Positions 1 to 5,536 of a stretch of DNA of 5,536 bases are shown here, piece by piece. Location: NCBI GenBank assembly GCA_023417285.1, contig JAEZFR010000407.1:1-5536 (forward strand), written 5' to 3'. Each line of letters opens with the position of its first letter. Position 1 is the stretch's first letter. Source of the stretch: Bacillota bacterium (GTDB lineage Bacteria; Bacillota; Clostridia; Acetivibrionales; DSM-1351). Under the pieces are notes generated by a model, which saw nothing but the letters and a program-made list of their open reading frames with translations, searched no databases and had not been told where the DNA came from. The position numbers were made by a program, and so were the translations under genes.

Positions 1-352
1 CTGTAAAGTGATCCGGGTGAGCGCTTACACGGAAATCACATTTCTTGATAAACTCCCCAATCTCTAAAAATTGGTCTCTAAAATCCTGCTGGTAATCCCA
101 ATCAGATAATTCTTCATGGGTAGCTAGCGGAATAAGTTTTGACGTTAATCTATATACATCAATATTTAATGCTTTATTGTACTTAAGAATCCTAAAAGTA
201 TTGTTGAGATTTGATTTTGCCACCCTTGTCAAGCGTATTTTTTTAGCCTCTTCTGACTCTAGCTTTTTATATAAGGTATATGTCACAGTACCCGATGGAG
301 TACAATCCTCTAAATTCAGAGTCATAGCAACGTATCCAAGTCTTAATATCAT
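1..352 (-). CDS. uvsE: UV DNA damage endonuclease UvsE, N-terminal part (runs off left edge)
   Basis: I translated the minus strand from an ATG at 352-350. The frame stays open for 117 codons to the window edge, so the C-terminal part is missing. The protein begins MILRLGYVAMTLNLEDCTPS and later reads NNTFRILKYN (50-59), YRLTSKLIPLATH (67-79) and RVSAHPDHF (108-116). I recognise these as conserved blocks of the UVDE/UvsE family, TIM-barrel enzymes that nick DNA 5' of UV photoproducts and some abasic sites to start excision repair. His79 and His112 lie where the family places metal-binding histidines; this is from memory of the family. The start is supported by AGGAAG seven bases upstream. The gene is divergent from gtrA and shares a 117-bp control region with it. 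I see no LexA-type box there. The family call is confident; completeness cannot be judged. Confidence 0.9.
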   Translation of the reverse strand, partial: MILRLGYVAMTLNLEDCTPSGTVTYTLYKKLESEEAKKIRLTRVAKSNLNNTFRILKYNKALNIDVYRLTSKLIPLATHEELSDWDYQQDFRDQFLEIGEFIKKCDFRVSAHPDHFT

Positions 353-405
353 GTTTGAGCTTCCTTTACATTTTCTGAGTTTTTGAACATTAAGATCGTT
401 AATGA

Positions 406-445
406 ATATTTTACCACCTATTTTTTTTATTATGTGGTAAAATAT
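406..445. promoter_or_regulatory. Perfect 12-bp inverted repeat carrying two divergent extended -10 motifs
   Basis: ATATTTTACCAC (406-417) and its exact complement GTGGTAAAATAT (434-445) flank a 16-base AT-rich spacer. The right arm reads TGG-TAAAAT on the plus strand, a TGn extended -10 with its hexamer at 438-443, pointing at gtrA. The left arm reads the same on the minus strand (hexamer 413-408), pointing at uvsE. Predicted starts near 450 and 401 would give leaders of roughly 20 and 49 bases. No convincing -35 box sits 17 bases upstream of either hexamer. The repeat is seen directly; promoter or operator function is inferred. Alternatives are a plain repressor site, or a more ordinary plus-strand promoter with TTGAAC at 383-388 and TATTTT at 407-412. 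Confidence 0.5.
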
Positions 446-453
446 AAAACATC

Positions 454-460
454 AAAGGAG
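454..460 (+). promoter_or_regulatory. Ribosome binding site of gtrA, fixing the GTG start
   Basis: AAAGGAG ends nine bases before GTG 470-472. It is the only good Shine-Dalgarno sequence in this stretch and argues against the in-frame TTG at 383, which would add 29 residues not expected for the family. Confidence 0.75.
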
Positions 461-469
461 AGCCTATTT

Positions 470-877
470 GTGAAAAAAATTATTGTTAAATACAAAGATT
501 TTTTTATTCAACTATTTAAATATGGTATTGTTGGTGTCATCAATACTATAATTACCGCTATCGTTATATTCATACTTATGAATATCCTAGCTGCCCCATA
601 TACTATTGCCAATATTGCAGGGTATATAGCCGGGGTAATCAATGGCTTTATCCTTAATTTTAAATGGACCTTCAAAACCAGTACCCTACCAGCTTATAAA
701 CAATTCATACGATTTATTTCAGTTTTTTTAATATGTTTTTTGATACAATTTATACTAGTTATCATAATGGTTGAATATCTTAGTATTAATGAGAATATAG
801 CGCAGCTCATAGGTATGGTTATATATTCATTAATTGGTTTTTTACTCAATAAGTACTTTACTTTCAAAGTACATTAA
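470..877 (+). CDS. GtrA family membrane protein
   Basis: This is a 135-residue, very hydrophobic protein with four predicted membrane helices at about residues 17-40, 43-63, 78-101 and 107-128. The opening FKYGIVGVINT (16-26) and the motif GFILNFKWTFK (59-69) are typical of the GtrA family, and the length fits the usual 120-140 residues. Family members are proposed to help move polyprenyl-phosphate-linked sugars across the cytoplasmic membrane for O-antigen, teichoic acid or other surface glycan modification; some are of unknown role. The motif is echoed at the C-terminus as GFLLNKYFTFK (123-133), suggesting a two-half internal repeat. The GTG start is chosen from its Shine-Dalgarno sequence and the family's N-terminus. 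A glycosyltransferase partner, common beside such genes, is not in the window; the nearest sugar gene is the nucleotidyltransferase at 1327. Confidence 0.88.
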   Translation: MKKIIVKYKDFFIQLFKYGIVGVINTIITAIVIFILMNILAAPYTIANIAGYIAGVINGFILNFKWTFKTSTLPAYKQFIRFISVFLICFLIQFILVIIMVEYLSINENIAQLIGMVIYSLIGFLLNKYFTFKVH

Positions 878-924
878 TAAAAATCCAGCTTAAAGCTTAA
901 CTATTTATATTTATTATTAATTTC

Positions 925-960
925 CCTAAATATGCAAATAATAAAGTTAACATATTTAGG
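925..960. repeat. Perfect 10-bp inverted repeat overlapping a Shine-Dalgarno sequence
   Basis: CCTAAATATG (925-934) and its exact complement CATATTTAGG (951-960) are separated by 16 bases. The right arm ends inside the Shine-Dalgarno sequence TAGGAGG of the next gene. In RNA it could pair and partly hide the ribosome binding site; in DNA it could be an operator. The repeat is seen directly and either function is inferred. The only promoter candidate nearby is weak (TTAAAG 890-895, TATTAT 912-917, spacing 16). Confidence 0.55.
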
Positions 961-963
961 AGG
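957..963 (+). promoter_or_regulatory. Strong ribosome binding site of the 98-residue gene
   Basis: TAGGAGG ends seven bases before ATG 971-973, an ideal spacing. It selects this start over the in-frame ATG at 932, which lies inside the left arm of the inverted repeat and lacks a ribosome binding site. Confidence 0.85.
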
Positions 964-970
964 CTTTATT

Positions 971-1267
971 ATGCCAGAAAAAATAGTTGCGCTTTTTACA
1001 AATTTACCAGATGCCAAAGCTGCCCGTGAGAGACTAAGTGATAAAGGGTTTACACTCATAAATATTAATGCTACTGAATTTGGCCTCTCAAGAGTATATC
1101 AAAATAATTACAGGTACAAGGCTTTCCCAGGAGCTATTCTTTCTACTGTTGTTAAGATTGAAGGTTCAATTGAAGTATGCGATAGGCAAAAAGCAGAAGA
1201 AATTATAGAAAAAAGCTTTGGTGTAATTGATTATCTTTTTTTGCAGGATTATACAAATTTATATTGA
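971..1267 (+). CDS. Small cytoplasmic alpha/beta protein of unknown function (98 aa)
   Basis: I do not recognise this protein with confidence. It begins MPEKIVALFTNLPDAKAARE and has no signal peptide or membrane segment. The pattern suggests an alternating fold: strand (KIVALFT, 4-10), helix (DAKAARERLSDKGF, 14-27), strand (LININATEF, 28-36), a Tyr-rich loop (near 42-49), a long strand region (AILSTVVKIEGSIEV, about 55-69), helix (DRQKAEEIIEKSFG, 71-84) and a last strand (VIDYLFLQD, 85-93). That order would fit a ferredoxin-like beta-alpha-beta small domain, and the opening vaguely recalls general stress protein 17M/YflT-like domains, but this is a guess. It lies between gtrA and the nucleotidyltransferase on the same strand, with 59 bases before the next start. 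Its strong ribosome binding site and coherent secondary structure make it very likely a real gene. Confidence 0.8.
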   Translation: MPEKIVALFTNLPDAKAARERLSDKGFTLININATEFGLSRVYQNNYRYKAFPGAILSTVVKIEGSIEVCDRQKAEEIIEKSFGVIDYLFLQDYTNLY

Positions 1268-1315
1268 ATAATATTATACATCATGATTCTTGTATTGCAA
1301 AAAATTACCATTTAC

Positions 1316-1323
1316 GGGGTGAT
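1316..1323 (+). promoter_or_regulatory. Ribosome binding site of the nucleotidyltransferase fusion gene
   Basis: GGGGTGAT matches the anti-Shine-Dalgarno partner GGAGGTGAT except for one base and ends three bases before ATG 1327-1329. It supports this start over the TTG at 1264 that overlaps the previous stop codon; the protein from 1327 opens directly with the family's N-terminal strand and nucleotide loop. Confidence 0.75.
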
Positions 1324-1326
1324 TAT

Positions 1327-3774
1327 ATGAAAGCAATAATTATGGCTGGTGGTGAAGGGTCAAGATTACGCCCATTAACTTGTGATTTACCAAAGCCAAT
1401 GGTTCCTATAGTGAATAAGCCTGTCATAGAACATACAATAGGCTTGCTTAAGTCTTATGGAATTACCGAAATAGGGATAACTCTCATGTTTCATCCACAG
1501 ATTATTAAAGACTATCTGGGAAATGGCAAAAGCTTTGGGGTCAACATCACATATTTTATTGAAGAATCACCTCTTGGAACTGCTGGAGGGCTCAAAGCAG
1601 CTAAGGACTTTTTGAATGAAACCTTTATTGTAATTAGCGGGGATTCTCTCACCAATCTTAACATAAAAAAAGCACTTGATTTTCATATAAAAAAAGGTTC
1701 TCTTGCTACCTTAGTATTGACAAAAGTATCCCTGCCACTTGAGTATGGTGTTGTTTTGACAAACCCACAGGGGAATATTACCGGATTTCTTGAAAAGCCC
1801 AGTTGGGGTGAAGTTTTTAGTGATACTATCAATACAGGTACCTATATCCTGGAACCAGCTATTCTTAATTATATATCTGTAGGCAGAAGTACTGACTTCA
1901 GTATGGATATATTCCCCTCTCTTTTGAAGGATAATATGCCTTTATATGGATACATAATGAATGATTACTGGTGTGATATCGGTGACATCCGTTCTTATAT
2001 TAAGTCACAAAATGACGTGCTAGATGGCTTTGTTGACATTTCTATTGACGGTGAACAGGTCAGTGATAATATTTGGGTAGGGCCAGGTGCCATTATTGAT
2101 TCAACAGCCCAGATTATCGGTCCTTGCGTCATAGGTGCTAACTGCAAAATTGGAAAAGGAACAGTTATAGATAAGTATTCCATTATTGGTGATAATGTTA
2201 CTATTGAGAATAATGTATCAGTAGTCCGCAGTATTATTTGGAATAATAGCTATATAGAATATGGAAGTGAGTTAAGAGGCGCAATTTTGTGCAACAGGGT
2301 TAATCTCAAGCACTACGTATCGGTATTTGAAAATGCTGTTGTAGGCGAAGGCTGTAAGATTAGCGAGCGCTGTATAATTAAACCCAATGTCAAGATATGG
2401 CCCGAAAAGATTATAGAGCCTTTGGCTATCGTAGATAGAAATATGATATGGGGAACCAGGCATACCAACAAAATTTTTGGAGAAAATGGTATATCGGGTA
2501 TCATAAATGTTGATATATCTCCTGAATTTGCAACACGATTAGGCGCGGCATATGGTACTCAGTTTAAATTAGACAGCAGAGTAGTTGTCAGTTCTACCAA
2601 CTCAAACAGCGCAAGAATGTTTAAGCATGCTTTTATATCAGGTATCCTCTCTGTTGGTATAGAGGTTTATAACATGAGTAGCTTGCTTACCCCTATTTCT
2701 AGAAATGCTATCAATTTTCTTACTGTTGAAGGCGGTATACATATCAAAAATGATATTGACAATCCAAACATATTACGCGTAAACTTTATGAATAAACATG
2801 GTTGTGCAATAAGTCGGGTTGAAGAAAGAAAAATTGAAAACTCCTTTTTTAAAGAGGATTTCAAAAGGTGCTCTGCGCAACAGATTAGCAGACTAAACAA
2901 TATAACAGACTTTAGTAATTATTATATGCGCTCAGTCACAAATTCGGTAGATATATCGAGCATAAGGAAAGTACACCCAAGAATCTGTGTATTCTCACCC
3001 TCAGAATTTGTTATTTCCATCATTGAACCCATGCTAAAGGACATAGGTTGTGATGTTAAGTGTTATAGTTCAACCTCCTGCACAGAACAGGCATACATAA
3101 TGGAGCAAATCAGAATTCATGATGCAGATTTTAGTGCTATTATAGATAAAAATGCTGAGAGCTTAGTGTTGGTCAATACAGATGGAACAGAAATTAGGGA
3201 CGATCTATTTCAAGCCTTTATTTCGCTTATAGTATTCAGAAGCTTTAATAATTCTGTTTTTTATGTTCCACTCACTGGTTCAGAGGTAATTGAAAAGCTT
3301 GCAATAAAATACAATTGTCGTATTAAACGTACCAAAAATAGTCCTAATGCAGTGATACAAGAAATTCTCTTAAATACCTTGTTCAGTACAAAGGAAAGCC
3401 AGCTACTTATTAGCCTGGGTTTTGATGCATTGGCTGGATTAATCAAGATTGTTGAGTTTATATGTTGTAATAATACATCTGTCACTGAATTGCTAAGCGA
3501 AATTCCTGACTTTTATATGAGCAAAAAATGTATTTTTTGTCCATGGGAATTAAAAGGTATGGTTATGAGAACAATTATTAGCGAACATAATGAGAAGAGG
3601 ATCGAGCTACTAGATGGAATAAAGCTTTATTCAGAAACTGGATGGGTGCTTATCTTACCAGATGCTGATATACCTGCATTCAGAATTATAGCTGAGAGTG
3701 CATCCTCTGAAGAGGCAGAAGCAATTGCTAGCAAATATTATTCCTTAGTAGAATCAATTATTCTATCAAGCTGA
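1327..3774 (+). CDS. Sugar-1-phosphate nucleotidyltransferase (mannose-1-phosphate guanylyltransferase-like) fused to a degenerate phosphohexomutase domain
   Basis: The protein has 815 residues and three parts. Residues 1-235 are a nucleotidyltransferase: the nucleotide loop AGGEGSRLRPLT (7-18), Lys23 in LPKPM, SGDSLTN (104-110) with metal-ligand candidate Asp106, FLEKP (154-158), NTGTYILEP (169-177) and CDIGD (216-220). Residues about 250-375 are irregular left-handed beta-helix hexapeptide repeats. Residues about 400-815 align in order with phosphomannomutase/phosphoglucomutase, including CPWELKGMVMR (738-748) and GIKLYSETGWVLILP (764-778). The expected phosphoserine loop (TASHNP-like) reads HIKNDIDNP (472-480), the metal loop (DGDGDR-like) reads IDKNAESL (606-613), and the GTEP-like phosphate loop reads DADIP (779-783), so the mutase part is probably not catalytic. 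The likely reaction is mannose-1-phosphate plus GTP to GDP-mannose, in the cytoplasm, but sugar and nucleotide cannot be fixed from sequence. Length and architecture match known fusion proteins of Firmicutes, Actinobacteria and cyanobacteria. Confidence 0.88.
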   Translation: MKAIIMAGGEGSRLRPLTCDLPKPMVPIVNKPVIEHTIGLLKSYGITEIGITLMFHPQIIKDYLGNGKSFGVNITYFIEESPLGTAGGLKAAKDFLNETFIVISGDSLTNLNIKKALDFHIKKGSLATLVLTKVSLPLEYGVVLTNPQGNITGFLEKPSWGEVFSDTINTGTYILEPAILNYISVGRSTDFSMDIFPSLLKDNMPLYGYIMNDYWCDIGDIRSYIKSQNDVLDGFVDISIDGEQVSDNIWVGPGAIIDSTAQIIGPCVIGANCKIGKGTVIDKYSIIGDNVTIENNVSVVRSIIWNNSYIEYGSELRGAILCNRVNLKHYVSVFENAVVGEGCKISERCIIKPNVKIWPEKIIEPLAIVDRNMIWGTRHTNKIFGENGISGIINVDISPEFATRLGAAYGTQFKLDSRVVVSSTNSNSARMFKHAFISGILSVGIEVYNMSSLLTPISRNAINFLTVEGGIHIKNDIDNPNILRVNFMNKHGCAISRVEERKIENSFFKEDFKRCSAQQISRLNNITDFSNYYMRSVTNSVDISSIRKVHPRICVFSPSEFVISIIEPMLKDIGCDVKCYSSTSCTEQAYIMEQIRIHDADFSAIIDKNAESLVLVNTDGTEIRDDLFQAFISLIVFRSFNNSVFYVPLTGSEVIEKLAIKYNCRIKRTKNSPNAVIQEILLNTLFSTKESQLLISLGFDALAGLIKIVEFICCNNTSVTELLSEIPDFYMSKKCIFCPWELKGMVMRTIISEHNEKRIELLDGIKLYSETGWVLILPDADIPAFRIIAESASSEEAEAIASKYYSLVESIILSS

Positions 3775-3813
3775 TAATATCCTCAAAGCGAAACCTTTGC
3801 TTATATTATATCA
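3772..3813 (+). other. Possible imperfect hairpin between the nucleotidyltransferase gene and rluA
   Basis: TGATAATAT (3772-3780) can pair with ATATTATATCA (3803-3813) with a two-base bulge. Inside, CAAAG (3784-3788) pairs with CTTTG (3795-3799) around a six-base loop. It begins on the stop codon of the upstream gene. There is no T-run after it, so it is not a normal intrinsic terminator; it may be a processing or stability element, or chance in AT-rich DNA. Confidence 0.25.
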
Positions 3814-3856
3814 GGGTAGCCCAATAACTTTTCGAAAGGAAAACATTTTCTAACAT

Positions 3857-4753
3857 ATGAGAAACGTGATGGCACAAAGCAGACACAATGGTAAAAAAAT
3901 AGATAGAGTAATCAGAGATTTCTTTCCTAATGTGAGTTCAGGTATGCTATATAAGGCCTTGAGAAAAAAAGATATAAGGGTCAATGGTATTAGAATTAAG
4001 GAAGACCACATTGTATGTACTGGAGATTCTATAGATATATATATTATAGATGAGCTTTTGCTTGGTAGAGAAGAAGAAGGCTTTTCAATAATATATGATG
4101 ATGAAAACATAATTATTGCGAATAAATCGGCAGGACTTCCTGTTCATCCTGATAGAAATCAGAAGGAGGCCACACTTATAGATAAGCTCCAGAATAAGTT
4201 TGGACCTGAAGTTGCATTGTGTCATAGATTGGATAGAAATACTAGCGGTTTAATTATAGCTGCCAAAAATCAACATTCCTTGGATATACTTCTTCAAAAG
4301 ATTAAAGATAAGGAAGTTAAAAAATACTATGAGTGTATTGTTTTCGGCCAGATGCAGAAAAGTGAGGACGAGTTAATTGCATACCTCGATAAAAATGAGC
4401 AAATCAGCAGAGTTTTTATTTCGGACGATAAAACCTCAGGTTCCCAAAAAATCATAACTCGATATAAAGTAATAGATACCTTTGAAGACTGCAGTCTTTT
4501 GGAGGTTGAACTTATTACTGGCAGAACTCATCAGATTAGAGCTCATTTAGCTCACACCGGCCACCCTATAATAGGAGATGGTAAATACGGTACCAACGCA
4601 ATTAACAAACAATATACGGCTAAATGCCAACTGCTGTGCGCATATAAGCTTATATTCAACTTCTCAACTACTGCTCATCACTTAAATTATCTTAATAATA
4701 AAAGCTTTGAAATAAAGGTACCTTTTGATATAAGGTCAATAAAAAAAGGCTGA
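3857..4753 (+). CDS. RluA-family 23S rRNA/tRNA pseudouridine synthase
   Basis: This 298-residue protein has the RluC/RluD layout. An N-terminal S4-like RNA-binding domain (about residues 12-63) contains SSGMLYKALRKKDIRVNG (27-44). The catalytic domain follows, with LPVHPD (94-99), the family motif HRLDRNTSGL (123-132) whose Asp126 is the expected nucleophile, and ELITGRTHQIRAHLAHTGHPI (218-238). It should isomerise specific uridines to pseudouridine in ribosomal or transfer RNA; the exact target cannot be read from sequence. All core motifs are intact. The start is less certain: AAAGGA at 3835-3840 is 16 bases before the ATG, longer than usual, and a second in-frame ATG at 3869 has only a weak GAGA upstream. 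An in-frame TAA at 3851-3853 rules out starts further upstream. The gene is 82 bases downstream of the nucleotidyltransferase and ends inside a terminator. Confidence 0.9.
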   Translation: MRNVMAQSRHNGKKIDRVIRDFFPNVSSGMLYKALRKKDIRVNGIRIKEDHIVCTGDSIDIYIIDELLLGREEEGFSIIYDDENIIIANKSAGLPVHPDRNQKEATLIDKLQNKFGPEVALCHRLDRNTSGLIIAAKNQHSLDILLQKIKDKEVKKYYECIVFGQMQKSEDELIAYLDKNEQISRVFISDDKTSGSQKIITRYKVIDTFEDCSLLEVELITGRTHQIRAHLAHTGHPIIGDGKYGTNAINKQYTAKCQLLCAYKLIFNFSTTAHHLNYLNNKSFEIKVPFDIRSIKKG

Positions 4754-4775
4754 GATTAAATCAGCCTTTTTTTAT
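4739..4775. terminator. Bidirectional intrinsic terminator between rluA and the convergent CAP gene
   Basis: A perfect 15-bp inverted repeat (4739-4753 and 4761-4775) surrounds a seven-base loop GATTAAA. The GC-rich core GGCTGA/TCAGCC is flanked by an A-run (4741-4747) and a T-run (4767-4773), so the transcript from either strand ends in a stem followed by U residues. Both flanking genes end in TGA codons that sit at symmetric positions in the two arms (4751-4753 plus; 4763-4761 minus). Confidence 0.93.
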
Positions 4776-5536
4776 AAACATTACTACGAAAATCTTGCCA
4801 TAGGTGGTACTGTCTACAATTCCTATTCCTGTATGAGTAAACTTTCCATTAAAGAGATTATTGCCGCTTTCATCCATCCACGCTTTTAACGCACCGCTTA
4901 ATTCAGTGTTTCCTGCTATATTCTCCCCCGCCATAGTAAATTTCACGCCTTCTTTTTTCATCATATCAAATGGAGAACCGTAATAAGGCGAATCGTGCTT
5001 GAAGTAATTATTTCTGTCCATGTCAATAGCCTTTAGCCTTGCTACATTGACTAAGTCAGCATCAAACCTGAGAGCAGCAAGCCCTTTTTTGGTTCTTTCG
5101 TTATTTATCATATCTAGAAGGCTTTGCTCATCTGGCAGAATGCCATCTACAGGTTTTTCTATCTCTTGTTTAGAAGTACCTGCTTGAGAACTTATAGTGG
5201 TATTGTTCTTTGCATTCTCGCTACTTGTCTTATTTGTAACAGTGCTATTCTGGGTCTTTTTCGATTCAGATTTAGTATTATTTTGAGTAGCAGGCTTGGT
5301 ACTTACATTTTGCACTTCGTTTTGGACTGCCTTAACATAATCCTTATTTATCGCTCCTACTCTCCCATTTTTACCGTAAAACACAGCATACCAGTCCCCC
5401 AGCTTTCCCATTACTGTAATGCGTTCACCCTTTTGAAGCTTACAAATAATATCAAAGGTGGTTGCAGGGCCAGTTCTAAAATTAACATTACTTGCACTAA
5501 TTACCGCCTGATTAAAATTAACTGCCTGATATGCTA
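4761..5536 (-). CDS. Secreted SH3b-CAP (SCP/PR1-like) domain protein, C-terminal part (runs off right edge)
   Basis: The minus-strand frame stays open to the window edge and shows 257 residues; the N-terminus, presumably with a signal peptide, is outside. Order (visible numbering): bacterial SH3 domain, about 9-68, with SNVNFRTGPATTFDIICKL and GDWYAV; a Ser/Thr/Asn/Lys-rich linker, about 70-133; then a CAP domain, 135-257, resembling Bacillus YkwD. CAP motifs include LLDMINNERTKKGL, ARLKAIDMDRNNYFKHDSP with His180, and AGENIAG with Glu204. The usual SxGHRxNIL segment reads ESGNNLFN (222-229) and appears two residues short, so the histidine expected there is missing. SH3b domains usually bind cell-wall peptidoglycan; the role of bacterial CAP domains is poorly defined. 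An internal ATG at 5411-5409 falls in the middle of the SH3 fold and is not the true start. The gene is convergent with rluA and shares its terminator. Confidence 0.88.
   Translation of the reverse strand, partial: AYQAVNFNQAVISASNVNFRTGPATTFDIICKLQKGERITVMGKLGDWYAVFYGKNGRVGAINKDYVKAVQNEVQNVSTKPATQNNTKSESKKTQNSTVTNKTSSENAKNNTTISSQAGTSKQEIEKPVDGILPDEQSLLDMINNERTKKGLAALRFDADLVNVARLKAIDMDRNNYFKHDSPYYGSPFDMMKKEGVKFTMAGENIAGNTELSGALKAWMDESGNNLFNGKFTHTGIGIVDSTTYGKIFVVMFIKKG

Noticed and set aside
177..386. Plus-strand open frame of 69 codons
   Set aside because: It lies opposite the UvsE coding region, whose translation shows clear family motifs, and it has no recognisable protein character.
385..400. 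LexA-like half sites GAAC and GTT upstream of uvsE
   Set aside because: The spacing is nine bases rather than the four expected between GAAC and GTTC in Gram-positive SOS boxes, so no SOS control is claimed.
383..469. Longer gtrA start at TTG 383
   Set aside because: It would add 29 residues translated through the inverted repeat and promoter region, without a ribosome binding site; GTG 470 has AAAGGAG and gives the family's usual length.
853..872. Perfect 7-bp hairpin GTACTTT/AAAGTAC at the end of gtrA
   Set aside because: It lies within coding sequence just before the stop and is not followed by a T-run, so it does not qualify as a terminator; it may be chance.
887..900. Tandem 7-bp repeat AGCTTAA twice
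   Set aside because: Only two short AT-rich copies; expected by chance at this composition.
1264..1326. TTG start overlapping the previous stop codon (TTGA)
   Set aside because: The coupling geometry is attractive, but the extra 21 residues precede the conserved N-terminal strand of the nucleotidyltransferase, and ATG 1327 has a good ribosome binding site.
5409..5411. ATG as the start of the CAP protein
   Set aside because: The frame continues upstream to the window edge and encodes the first half of the SH3 domain, so the true start is outside the window.

Overview
This AT-rich, low-GC window looks like a chromosomal segment of a Gram-positive Firmicute, most likely class Clostridia. The grounds are strong AGGAGG-type ribosome binding sites, one GTG start, AT-rich codon use and the mix of genes: UvsE, a long nucleotidyltransferase/phosphomannomutase-like fusion, and a secreted SH3-CAP protein. 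No mobile element, CRISPR array, rRNA or tRNA was seen. Genes fill nearly the whole window and no gene-free stretch exceeds about 120 bases.

Layout. The left edge (1-352, minus) holds the N-terminal 117 residues of a UV-damage endonuclease, UvsE. A 117-bp divergent intergenic region (353-469) contains a perfect 12-bp inverted repeat, and each arm carries an outward-facing extended -10 motif. Rightward from there lie a GtrA-like four-helix membrane protein (470-877), a 98-residue protein I do not recognise (971-1267), an 815-residue sugar-phosphate nucleotidyltransferase fused to a degenerate phosphohexomutase domain (1327-3774), and an RluA-family pseudouridine synthase (3857-4753). Gaps between these genes are 59-93 bp and all are on the plus strand, so they may form one transcription unit; the leaders of the second and fourth genes contain possible hairpins. 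A symmetric terminator at 4739-4775 separates rluA from a convergent minus-strand gene, an SH3b-linker-CAP surface protein whose N-terminus lies beyond the right edge.

How the genes may work together. The nucleotidyltransferase would make an activated sugar such as GDP-mannose in the cytoplasm. GtrA-family proteins are associated with moving polyprenyl-phosphate-linked sugars across the membrane. This suggests a link to cell-surface glycan synthesis, but no glycosyltransferase is visible here. UvsE (DNA repair) and the pseudouridine synthase (RNA modification) look like unrelated neighbours.

I see no strong evidence of an undescribed system. The points most worth a second look are the symmetric divergent promoter/inverted repeat, an inverted repeat covering a Shine-Dalgarno sequence, the catalytically degenerate mutase domain, the unassigned 98-residue protein, and a CAP domain that has lost a usual histidine.
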